Source: an uncultured Bacilli bacterium (GTDB taxonomy: Bacteria > Bacillota_I > Bacilli_A > RF39 > UBA660). From it: DNA of 15,225 nt. The translations under genes were made by a program, and so were the position numbers. Each line of letters begins with the position of its first letter. Positions within the stretch are counted from its first letter, which is position 1. The stretch lies in contig CALVIA010000022.1 of the NCBI GenBank assembly GCA_944329255.1, positions 1 through 15,225 on the forward strand, read 5' to 3'. A model generated the notes under the pieces. The model ran no database searches. It was given only the letters and a program-made list of their open reading frames with translations, and was not told where the DNA came from. Positions 8,074 to 13,861 of this stretch are shown one piece after another.

Positions 8074-9101
8074 CTACAAATCTTCAAATATAAAAATTGA
8101 AAAATTATCATTGTTTTTACTTATTTTTTTTAAATTCATATAAGATAAAATATCTCTTTCAAAATTTGATGCAGTAATTGCAATAATTCCTTTAATTATA
8201 AATCCATTAATTTTTTTATTATGTAAATATTTTTTTATTACATTAGCTATTTTTATAATAGATTTTTTGTTTTGATATTCATTTTTAATTGATATAGTAT
8301 TTATATTTATATAATTATCATTATTTTTATTAAATATTAAAATATCTTTTCTGTGAATATCATTGTATTTTGAATCATCTTGCATTTCTAAATACTTATT
8401 TTTTGTTATATTTATAAAATTTATATAACCTACTATTTCTTTTTTATCTTTAATAAAAATAAATTCAGTTTTTTTACTTTTTATAACATTTGTATGTTTT
8501 TCTTTAGTCTATCTATAAATTGAATCAAAATTATTTGAGTCTATTTTATAAAAATCATTAATTATTTTAGTATTAAATACTAATCCCCTTGAAAAAATTA
8601 ATTTATCACTTCTCAAATAAGCATTTCTATATTTAATTAAAACTATAATATTTGATAATATTATTATTGACTCAAAAAAAACAGTTGAATAACTTTCAAA
8701 ATTTATATCATATATTAACCAAAAAGTATATGTTATTATACTTAGTGCTACTACCTTTTGATTTTTTTTAGTTAGTGCATATGAATCGAAAATAGATTCA
8801 ATAATTGATAAAGTGGATATAATGTTTTCATATGTAATAATTGAAATTATTATATAAAATGGTAAACATATTATAAATATGTTATTTCTTTTTTTAAATT
8901 TTAAGTATAAAAAGTCTCTAAATATTTCAAATATAACAACTATTAATGCTGATTTTGCATTTAAAAAGCCGTAATTTAGTGTAAAAAAATACATGCAATA
9001 ATTTGCATTAATAATAATTTTTTATTATTTTTTTTGCAATAACTTATAAGTAAAAATATCCATGCTAATGCTCCAAAAAATTGTGCTATGTAAATATTCA
9101 T
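8074..9101 (-). pseudogene. Broken YgjV-like membrane protein fused to a GNAT-like acetyltransferase domain
   Basis: Read on the minus strand from ATG 9101-9099 (RBS GAGGTG), translation opens MNIYIAQFFGALAWIFLLIS and runs into an early stop. A single extra base in the A7 run at 8983-8989 would restore one frame that matches the YgjV inner-membrane family (about five helices, with WLIYD and Y-A-L-T-K-K-N segments). That frame continues to an in-frame TAG at 8509-8511 (codon 198 of the repaired frame), then on to a TAG stop at 8074-8076. The repaired product is 342 residues. Residues from about 180 resemble a GNAT fold: a FIFIKDKKEIVGYINF strand pair, IKNEYQNKKS where a Q/R-x-x-G-x-G/A loop is expected, and a late A-S-N-F-E-R helix. 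The TAG falls inside the GNAT-like part, and the next ATG (8385) is too late for a complete domain. Two lesions favour decay; sequencing error or phase variation could explain the first. The family calls are from pattern memory. Confidence 0.72.
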
Positions 9102-9147
9102 GATACACCTCAATAAAATTTTACCATATTTTTAGCAAAATTGACAA
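9102..9147 (-). promoter_or_regulatory. Minus-strand promoter and RBS of the broken YgjV-GNAT gene
   Basis: On the minus strand TTGTCA (9147-9142) is followed after 18 bases by TAAAAT (9123-9118), preceded by TG as an extended -10. GAGGTG (9111-9106) lies four bases before the ATG at 9101. The signals look intact although the gene is interrupted. Its -35 overlaps, on the opposite strand, the TTGACA (9141-9146) of the divergent phosphodiesterase gene. Confidence 0.55.
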
Positions 9148-9220
9148 CTTATATTTATTAGGACTTATATTTATTATGCTATACTAACAAACGTCTTTTT
9201 TTAAGACAAAAAAAGAGGGA
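9141..9220 (+). promoter_or_regulatory. Promoter region of the DHH phosphodiesterase gene, possibly two promoters
   Basis: TTGACA (9141-9146) is followed after 18 bases by TTATAT (9165-9170). A second, extended -10 (TGCTATACT, 9177-9185) lies closer to the gene. A small hairpin in the leader (GTCTT 9193-9197, loop TTTTT, AAGAC 9203-9207) precedes the ribosome site AGAGGGAG (9214-9221), which is three bases before the ATG at 9225. Which promoter is used cannot be told. Confidence 0.55.
9147..9176 (+). repeat. 14-bp direct repeat in the promoter region
   Basis: ACTTATATTTATTA occurs at 9147-9160 and 9163-9176, separated by GG (16-base period). The copies fill the spacer and -10 region between the divergent promoters. 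This could be a duplicated -10-like segment or a repeated protein-binding site, but AT-rich slippage would also produce it. Confidence 0.8.
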
Positions 9221-9224
9221 GATT

Positions 9225-10217
9225 ATGACTTTAAAAGAATTTAAATTAGATTTAGATAAATTAATTAATATTTCTGATCAGGTTTTTTTAGTTCCTCATT
9301 TAGGGGCTGATTTTGATGCCATTTCATCTTGTATTGCTATGGCACTTATAGTAAGAAAATATAAAAAACCATTTTATATTATTTTGGATGAGGAACCAAC
9401 TAAGATTGAACCAGGAGTAAAAAAAATAGTAGATGATATTTGTACAAAATTTCCAATTATTAATATGGAAAAATATAAACAATTGTCTAAAGATAATGAT
9501 TTATTGATTGCATGTGATGTCAATAGAGATTATTTATTGTGTTGTAAAGATTATCTCCATGGGTTTAAGAATATTGCTGTAATTGATCATCATGAGGATG
9601 ATAATGGTTTAAAAACATCTTATAAGTGTATTGATGTTAATTCATCAAGTACTGCTGAATTAATGGTAGATTTGTTATGTATGAATAACATTAAAGTAGA
9701 TAGTAAAATAGCTAATTATTTACTTGCAGGTATTTATTTAGATACAAATAAATTTACAAAGAATGTAAGTTTTAAAACAATGGATATAAATTCAAGATTA
9801 ATGAAAAAAGGTGCAAGTATTGATTTTGTAAATGAATTATTTGAAGAAGATTTTTTAAGTGATAGAAAGGTTCAGCAATTAGTAAACAAAGCAAATTTTT
9901 TTACATATACAATTGCACTTGCAATTTCATCAGATGATGTTAAATATACAAAGGAAGAATTAGCTAAAGTTGCAGATTATTTATTAAAATATAAAGTTGA
10001 TGCTGCTTTTGCTGCTGGTTTTATTGATAATGATCTTATTTCTATAAGTGCTCGTTCTAAAGGGCGAATTGATGTTGGTGATGTTATGAAAAAACTTAGT
10101 GGTGGTGGTAATGTATATTCGGCTGCTACAAAAATAGGAAATTCTTCAATAGATAAGGTTGGAGAGGATCTTAACAAAATATTAATGCCAGATTTTTGCA
10201 AAAATTTAATTAAATAA
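9225..10217 (+). CDS. DHH/DHHA1 phosphodiesterase, resembles GdpP catalytic region
   Basis: A 330-residue cytoplasmic protein with the DHH-DHHA1 fold. Metal-binding motifs are HLGADFDA (H25, D29, D31), ACDVNRD near 102, and IDHHEDD (D121-H122-H123), plus SSSTAELM and an LLAGIYLDTNKFT stretch. The wording matches the catalytic half of GdpP, the c-di-AMP phosphodiesterase, more than NrnA or RecJ. However, GdpP's membrane helices, PAS and degenerate GGDEF domains are absent. The DHHA1 part has GGGN (293-296) where GGGH is usual, so substrate handling may differ. Likely substrates are c-di-AMP, pApA or short oligonucleotides. It is monocistronic, with its own promoter and a terminator downstream. 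Family call is sure; substrate uncertain. Confidence 0.85.
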   Translation: MTLKEFKLDLDKLINISDQVFLVPHLGADFDAISSCIAMALIVRKYKKPFYIILDEEPTKIEPGVKKIVDDICTKFPIINMEKYKQLSKDNDLLIACDVNRDYLLCCKDYLHGFKNIAVIDHHEDDNGLKTSYKCIDVNSSSTAELMVDLLCMNNIKVDSKIANYLLAGIYLDTNKFTKNVSFKTMDINSRLMKKGASIDFVNELFEEDFLSDRKVQQLVNKANFFTYTIALAISSDDVKYTKEELAKVADYLLKYKVDAAFAAGFIDNDLISISARSKGRIDVGDVMKKLSGGGNVYSAATKIGNSSIDKVGEDLNKILMPDFCKNLIK

Positions 10218-10221
10218 ATTT

Positions 10222-10255
10222 ATAAAAAAAGAATACTTTGTTATTCTTTTTTTAT
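10222..10255 (+). terminator. Rho-independent terminator after the DHH gene
   Basis: ATAAAAAAAGAATA (10222-10235) pairs perfectly with 10242-10255 around a CTTTGT loop, and the descending arm contains seven T. The stem is AT-rich but long (14 bp). It separates the DHH gene from the guanine deaminase gene. Confidence 0.75.
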
Positions 10256-10266
10256 TGTATAAATAA

Positions 10267-10287
10267 TGATATACTATAAAAGAGGAG
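10267..10287 (+). promoter_or_regulatory. Extended -10 promoter and RBS of guanine deaminase
   Basis: TGATATACT (10267-10275) is an extended -10 with no convincing -35. AGAGGAG (10281-10287) is a strong ribosome site six bases before ATG 10294. As with other genes here, the leader is very short. Confidence 0.5.
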
Positions 10288-10293
10288 ATTGTT

Positions 10294-10755
10294 ATGAATA
10301 AATTTATGAAAATTGCAAATGATTGTGCTATAAATGGTTCTAGAAATAATGAAGGTGGACCATTTGGAGCTGTTATTGTAGATAAAGACGGAAATATAAT
10401 TGCTAAAGGGAATAACATGGTTATAAAAAATAATGATCCAACTGCACATGCAGAAATAACTGTTATTAGAGAAGCGTGTAATAAATTAGGAACATATGAT
10501 TTATCCGGTTTTATTTTATATACATCTTGTGAACCTTGTCCAATGTGTTTAAGTGCTATTATATGGGCTAATATAGATAAAGTATATTATGCATGTACAA
10601 GATTTGATGCAGGTAATATTGGTTTTAGAGATGATATGATTTATAATTATTTAGAAGGTAAAGAAAAAAATATAATTGATTTTAAACAAATTGATAGAGA
10701 TGAATGCGTAAAATTATTTGATGAATATAAAAAAAACAATAAAATAATATATTGA
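10294..10755 (+). CDS. guaD: Guanine deaminase (cytidine deaminase fold)
   Basis: A 153-residue cytosolic zinc enzyme that should convert guanine to xanthine and ammonia in purine salvage or catabolism. The signature is complete: HAE with zinc ligand H52 and proton shuttle E54, and SCEPCPMC with ligands C82 and C85. GGPFGAVIV and NDPTAHAE near the N-terminus match Bacillus subtilis GuaD rather than TadA. The last residue is tyrosine (Y153, ending KIIY), as in Bacillus GuaD (ending KKEY), where the C-terminal tail is known to close over the active site. That and the length (156 in B. subtilis) favour GuaD over tRNA adenosine deaminase. The stop codon lies within the -35 box of the next gene. 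Confidence 0.88.
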   Translation: MNKFMKIANDCAINGSRNNEGGPFGAVIVDKDGNIIAKGNNMVIKNNDPTAHAEITVIREACNKLGTYDLSGFILYTSCEPCPMCLSAIIWANIDKVYYACTRFDAGNIGFRDDMIYNYLEGKEKNIIDFKQIDRDECVKLFDEYKKNNKIIY

Positions 10756-10808
10756 CAAATATGTTTTATATGATAATATAAAGTTTAATTAATTAAATGT
10801 TTAGGGGG
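10752..10808 (+). promoter_or_regulatory. Promoter and RBS of the beta-helix-like gene
   Basis: A perfect TTGACA (10752-10757) overlaps the TGA stop of guaD. TAATAT (10774-10779) lies 16 bases further on and is the best -10. A 14-base palindrome TTTAATTAATTAAA (10784-10797) follows at about the start of transcription, where an operator would fit, though AT-rich chance is a real alternative. AGGGGG (10803-10808) is the ribosome site. Confidence 0.55.
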
Positions 10809-10812
10809 ATTT

Positions 10813-11604
10813 ATGTTTATAAATGATATTAAAAGAAAAATGTTAAAAAATGATGTTTTTTCTACATGTAAAAAATATGGAAATGTAGTAGAAGAAGATG
10901 ATAAAATTGTTTGTTATATCAATAAAAATAAATTAAAAATAGAAAATGATAAATATTTTGTTGATTTGTGGTTAAGCAATTATTATGATAAAACGTCAAG
11001 ATTTTATTTTGGAAAACCATTTTATTTTGAAATGAAAGATATTGAAATTAACGACTGTGAATTTGTGATTTCAGGGCATTATAACTGTAATTTTTTAATA
11101 AATAATTGTAAATTTGATAAGGGATTAATAATTGTTGGAAATTATAATAATTTAATATTTAATAATGTATCAATAACTGAAGATAAAGAATTTTATTTAA
11201 AAGCTAATAATATTTTATTTAATAATGTAAGTTTAAAAAATAAATATACTTATATAAAAAGTGATTTATTAGTATTTATTCAAGCAAATGATGGCTTAAT
11301 TATGAATGAAGTAAGTATTGGTAATCAAAATAAATGTAATTCATTATTATTAATTTCTAATGATTTAAATATTAAAAATTCTAGAATAAAATCTGATTAT
11401 TTATTAATTAAATCTAATAATTTTAATATAGATAGAGAATCTAATGTTAAAGTTAATGATAGGGCTGAATTAGTCTCAATGGATACTCATTCATTAAATA
11501 GAGTTTTATTAAAAAGTGAAAATGGTGAAGCAATAAAAATAGGTTTAAGTAAATCATTTTCTACTAAAGAAAATGATAAATCTTTAAAAAAATCAAAGTT
11601 TTAA
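10813..11604 (+). CDS. Hypothetical protein with beta-helix-like repeats
   Basis: I do not recognise a named family for this 263-residue protein. It has no signal peptide or membrane helix, so it is probably cytoplasmic. After a mixed N-terminal part (1-70) there is a run of short alternating hydrophobic strands spaced about 18-22 residues. Asn-rich turns recur: INDCEF, INNCKF, FNNVSI, FNNVSL, MNEVSI, IKNSRI. This pattern resembles a right-handed parallel beta-helix (about 75-225). The C-terminus is polar and lysine/serine-rich, probably disordered. The gene has its own promoter and a strong AGGGGG site. It is followed after 53 bases by the DUF5661 gene, with no clear terminator between them. 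Function unknown; the fold is inferred from periodicity alone. Confidence 0.7.
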   Translation: MFINDIKRKMLKNDVFSTCKKYGNVVEEDDKIVCYINKNKLKIENDKYFVDLWLSNYYDKTSRFYFGKPFYFEMKDIEINDCEFVISGHYNCNFLINNCKFDKGLIIVGNYNNLIFNNVSITEDKEFYLKANNILFNNVSLKNKYTYIKSDLLVFIQANDGLIMNEVSIGNQNKCNSLLLISNDLNIKNSRIKSDYLLIKSNNFNIDRESNVKVNDRAELVSMDTHSLNRVLLKSENGEAIKIGLSKSFSTKENDKSLKKSKF

Positions 11605-11617
11605 ATTATATTATACG

Positions 11618-11650
11618 CCAATGTATTATGTTTAGAATATAATATATTGG
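11618..11650 (+). promoter_or_regulatory. Hairpin reaching into the ribosome site of the DUF5661 gene
   Basis: CCAATGTATTAT (11618-11629) pairs with ATAATATATTGG (11639-11650) with one G-T wobble, around a 9-base loop. The terminal GG of the right arm is part of the GGTG ribosome site before ATG 11658. No T-run follows, so it is not a terminator. It could restrain translation. A TATAAT (11638-11643) in the same stretch lacks a -35 and may be incidental. Confidence 0.45.
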
Positions 11651-11657
11651 TGATTTT

Positions 11658-11924
11658 ATGTTTAATATTAAAGATGCTTTATATGCAAGTAAGATACTTG
11701 GGATACAGTTTGATAAATTTACTTTAGATGATTTTTTATTAGGATTAAATATTGAATTAGAGCATGGCTTAATTAATCCAAAAACAAATGTAACAAATAA
11801 TGATTTAATTTTGACTGCAAAAATTGCACTTGCTCATCTTGAAGAATTTCCAAATTATTATAATTCGGTATATGGATTAACAAATTTTGAAAAAATTTTA
11901 TATCAAAATTTAAAAAAAAATTAA
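11658..11924 (+). CDS. DUF5661 family protein
   Basis: A small 88-residue soluble protein that matches the DUF5661 pattern as I remember it: an N-terminal helix with A-S-K-I-L-G-I, then FTLDDFLLGLNIELEHGLIN (about 21-40) with the conserved G-x-N-x-E-L-E-H-G core, a T-N-V-T-N-N-D turn, and a KIALAHLEEFPNYY helix (about 56-69) near the end. The family function is not known to me. Length fits a complete single-domain protein. GGTG lies four bases before the start, partly inside a hairpin. It follows the beta-helix-like gene, is possibly co-transcribed with it, and is closed by a terminator. Confidence 0.75.
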   Translation: MFNIKDALYASKILGIQFDKFTLDDFLLGLNIELEHGLINPKTNVTNNDLILTAKIALAHLEEFPNYYNSVYGLTNFEKILYQNLKKN

Positions 11925-11934
11925 TATAAAATTA

Positions 11935-11981
11935 AAAAAATATATAACTTTGTATTTGTAATATAAGGTTATATATTTTTT
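11935..11981 (+). terminator. Rho-independent terminator after DUF5661
   Basis: AAAAAATATATAAC (11935-11948) pairs with GTTATATATTTTTT (11968-11981), and the stem can extend inward by about two more pairs including a G-T. The loop is about 15-19 bases. It ends in six T and lies just after the DUF5661 stop, upstream of the peptide gene. Confidence 0.7.
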
Positions 11982-12043
11982 ATTTAAAATAGAGGGAAAT
12001 AAACATTTATAAAGAAAATAAATAAAGAAAGGAGAAAGAGTAA

Positions 12044-12175
12044 ATGAAAAATTTATCAAATAGAGAACTTGATTTAATAACTGGTGGTTCTTTTTTTAAT
12101 TCATTTGAATTATTATATAAAATATATAGAATATTAAAAATAAAATTTTTAATGAATAAATTATTTATTGATTAA
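12044..12175 (+). CDS. Double-glycine-leader peptide, candidate bacteriocin or pheromone precursor
   Basis: A 43-residue peptide that length-filtered gene calling can miss. It starts MKNLSNRELDLITGG, a textbook double-glycine leader: hydrophobic and acidic residues at the usual spacing (L4, E8, L9, I12) and GG at 14-15. C39-peptidase ABC transporters such as ComA or LagD cleave after the GG. The predicted mature part is 28 residues, starting SFFNSFELLYKIY. It is rich in Phe, Leu and Ile, has five Lys/Arg against one Glu and one Asp, and lacks cysteine and glycine. It could form an amphipathic cationic helix, like class II bacteriocins or ComC-type pheromones. AAAGGAG (12027-12033) is the ribosome site, ten bases before ATG. 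No convincing promoter is seen. No C39 transporter, immunity gene or histidine kinase is recognisable in the window. The gene runs convergent to DUF3006, 16 bases from its stop. Confidence 0.75.
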   Translation: MKNLSNRELDLITGGSFFNSFELLYKIYRILKIKFLMNKLFID

Positions 12176-12191
12176 TTAAAAATTGTAATGA

Positions 12192-12389
12192 TCAATCTTT
12201 AAAAACATTTTCCATTAATTTTTGAATATTTTTCTTTCTTTTTTTTGTTTCATTTTTTTTGATTTCAATACTAATTATATCGTTTTCTTTAGCATTAGGA
12301 ACTAATATTTTTGGTATGTTAACAAATTTATTTTTATTTATTTCTACAATAGCATAGTCTCCCTCAAATCTATCAATTATTACGTTCAT
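12192..12389 (-). CDS. DUF3006 family protein
   Basis: A 65-residue protein starting MNVIIDRFEGDYAIVE, the typical DUF3006 opening, followed by a V-N-I-P-K-I-L-V-P segment and a lysine-rich helical tail. Its role is unknown, but DUF3006 genes are often found beside ComEC-type metallo-beta-lactamase genes, as here. I start at ATG 12389-12387 rather than the in-frame GTG at 12401. GTGAGG then forms a well-spaced ribosome site, and the ATG start gives the family's usual N-terminus. The start is 15 bases after the stop of the upstream hydrolase gene, so the pair is co-transcribed. It ends in TGA, facing the peptide gene. Confidence 0.82.
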   Translation of the reverse strand: MNVIIDRFEGDYAIVEINKNKFVNIPKILVPNAKENDIISIEIKKNETKKRKKNIQKLMENVFKD

Positions 12390-12404
12390 TTTAAACCTCA
12401 CTTT

Positions 12405-13322
12405 CTATCTTGAAACTTTTACATTTATTTCATTACCATCACTTGTAATAACAATATTTCCGTTTAAATCTGTTCTATATGTAATTATATTATTTCTTTC
12501 TAATCTATCCAATATGGTTTGATTAGGATGGTTGTATTTATTATTTTCCCCGACCATTATTATTGCATATTTAGGATTAACCTTAGATAAGAATGATTCA
12601 CTTGACGATGTATCACTTCCGTGGTGTCCAATTTTTATTATATCTGCAGAAACATCGGTTAAAATTTCATTTTCGCTTAAAATTTCTGCATCTCCCATAA
12701 ATAAAAATGATTTTGATTTATAATTTATTTTTATTATAACAGAATAATTATTTAAATTACTATAATTATTATTATTTGGAGCAAGTATGTTAATTTTTAA
12801 ATTATCTTCATCAATTATTTTAATACCTGCTTTTGCAGTAATAATATTTTTGTTATTTTTATATATAGTGTTTAATAAATTTTCGTATGTTTTACTTGTA
12901 GACAATGCTTTTGGCATATATATTTTTTCTATATTAAATGAATTAATAATATGTGCTAATCCACCAATGTGATCACTGTGTGGGTGAGTACCAATTACAT
13001 AATTTATTTTATTGTAACCTAAAGTATTTATATATTCTGAAACAACTTCTTCTTTAGATGATTCTCCAGCATCAATTAACATTGTTTCATTATTAGGTAA
13101 TTCAATAAAAATTGAGTCGCCTTGACCAACATCGATAAAATGAATTTTAATCTTTTCATCTTTTTCATTTGTTTGAAAGTTTACTGTTTCATCTTTTTCT
13201 ATGTTTGTATTATTAGTTTTATGATCATTCAAATAATTATTATTAAATATTGTTATTATAGAACATATAAAAAAAATATAGAAAAATAGTTTTATTTTTT
13301 TATTCGTTTTAAAAAATTTCAT
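12405..13322 (-). CDS. Membrane-anchored ComEC/Rec2-like metallo-beta-lactamase hydrolase
   Basis: A 305-residue protein with one N-terminal hydrophobic segment (about 10-27), a polar linker, and a metallo-beta-lactamase domain from about 57. The domain resembles the C-terminal part of ComEC: IHFIDVGQGDS, the metal motif HPHSDHIGG (H113, H115, D117, H118), FMGDAE with D211, and GHHGSD with H233-H234. The ComEC competence membrane domain is absent, so this is a stand-alone form. The segment could be a signal anchor; no proper lipobox precedes C20. It should act outside the membrane, possibly on nucleic acid or another phosphoester; the substrate is not known. RBS AGAGGA lies just before ATG 13322. 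It is followed directly by DUF3006 and preceded 53 bases upstream by a 136-aa gene on the same strand. It ends in TAG. Confidence 0.88.
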   Translation of the reverse strand: MKFFKTNKKIKLFFYIFFICSIITIFNNNYLNDHKTNNTNIEKDETVNFQTNEKDEKIKIHFIDVGQGDSIFIELPNNETMLIDAGESSKEEVVSEYINTLGYNKINYVIGTHPHSDHIGGLAHIINSFNIEKIYMPKALSTSKTYENLLNTIYKNNKNIITAKAGIKIIDEDNLKINILAPNNNNYSNLNNYSVIIKINYKSKSFLFMGDAEILSENEILTDVSADIIKIGHHGSDTSSSESFLSKVNPKYAIIMVGENNKYNHPNQTILDRLERNNIITYRTDLNGNIVITSDGNEINVKVSR

Positions 13323-13361
13323 ATAATTCCTCTTAATATTATCATCATAGTACTATATATT

Positions 13362-13383
13362 AAAATTAATGTTCATTAATTTT
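13362..13383. repeat. Inverted repeat at the end of the 136-aa gene
   Basis: AAAATTAATG (13362-13371) and its exact complement (13374-13383) are separated by TT and span the TAA stop of the minus-strand gene. It could be a weak terminator (T-run read on the + strand, a short one on the - strand) or an operator for the hydrolase gene. The two-base spacer makes a cruciform or protein site as likely as an RNA hairpin. Confidence 0.5.
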
Positions 13384-13786
13384 TCTTTTTTAATTTTAAT
13401 ATTTTTTGTTTACTTTTATTTTTATTAATAAAAACAGTTAGTGAATTAATTTCGCTATCATTTTCCATTTGTTTTAAATCTTTTATTAAATCATTTATAT
13501 TATTATATAATTTACATTGTTCTTCTTTTTCCATCAATTCTAATTCTTCTTTAATATAATCATCCATTTTTTGTGTGTAAACCATTTGTGCTTCGGCCAT
13601 AAGTATACTTTTAGGAATAAATTTATTATCTTTTCTTAAATTATTTAATGCTATTAATAAACATTCATATTTAAAACTTTTCCAAAATTGATTTATTTGC
13701 TCATAACTGGGATTTTTACCAAGACCATCATTAATATATAATTTTCTTTTTACACGTCTTTCTGCAGTTAATTTTGTTTTATCCAT
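13376..13786 (-). CDS. Hypothetical charged helical protein
   Basis: I do not recognise this 136-residue protein. It lacks a signal peptide and membrane segments. It opens with a basic stretch (KLTAERRVKRKLY), then an aromatic helix region (Y-E-Q-I-N-Q-F-W-K-S-F-K-Y-E), a glutamate-rich helix around 77-92 (K-E-E-L-E-L-M-E-K-E-E-Q), which could be coiled coil, and a very lysine-rich tail. The profile suits a nucleic-acid or protein binder but gives no function. AAAGGA lies six bases before the ATG, and a near-consensus promoter lies upstream. The hydrolase gene and DUF3006 follow on the same strand with no strong terminator between, so a three-gene transcript is plausible. Confidence 0.72.
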   Translation of the reverse strand: MDKTKLTAERRVKRKLYINDGLGKNPSYEQINQFWKSFKYECLLIALNNLRKDNKFIPKSILMAEAQMVYTQKMDDYIKEELELMEKEEQCKLYNNINDLIKDLKQMENDSEINSLTVFINKNKSKQKILKLKKKN

Positions 13787-13832
13787 ATTAAATCCTTTCT
13801 ATTTTTTAATTTTATTATTTTTTGTTAATAAT

Positions 13833-13861
13833 ATTATATCATGTATACTTTAAGATGTAAA
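13833..13861 (-). promoter_or_regulatory. Near-consensus minus-strand promoter of the 136-aa gene
   Basis: On the minus strand TTTACA (13861-13856) is followed after exactly 17 bases by a perfect TATAAT (13838-13833). Transcription would start near 13826, leaving a leader of about 40 bases with AAAGGA before ATG 13786. The -35 and spacer lie inside the first seven codons of the divergent gene at 13841. Confidence 0.7.

Noticed and set aside
8074..8385. Short minus-strand frame from ATG 8385 as an independent gene
   Set aside because: Its frame is continuous with upstream GNAT-like sequence back to the TAG. The ATG lies mid-domain and has no ribosome site, so it is the tail of the broken gene.
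8509..8511. TAG as a recoded amino acid (alternative genetic code)
   Set aside because: The ComEC-like gene also ends in TAG immediately before the DUF3006 ribosome site, so TAG is an ordinary stop here.
8983..8994. Taking ATG 8994 as the true start of the YgjV-like gene
   Set aside because: It has no ribosome site and would drop the first membrane helix. The ATG at 9101 has GAGGTG, a promoter and family-like residues up to the homopolymer.
12155..12169. AATAAAT-T-ATTTATT palindrome as a terminator between the peptide gene and DUF3006
   Set aside because: It is AT-only with a one-base loop and lies inside the peptide coding sequence; chance is likely in such AT-rich DNA.
12387..12401. GTG 12401 as the DUF3006 start
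   Set aside because: ATG 12389 has a well-placed GTGAGG and gives the family's usual N-terminus. The GTG would lie three bases after the upstream stop with a worse ribosome site.
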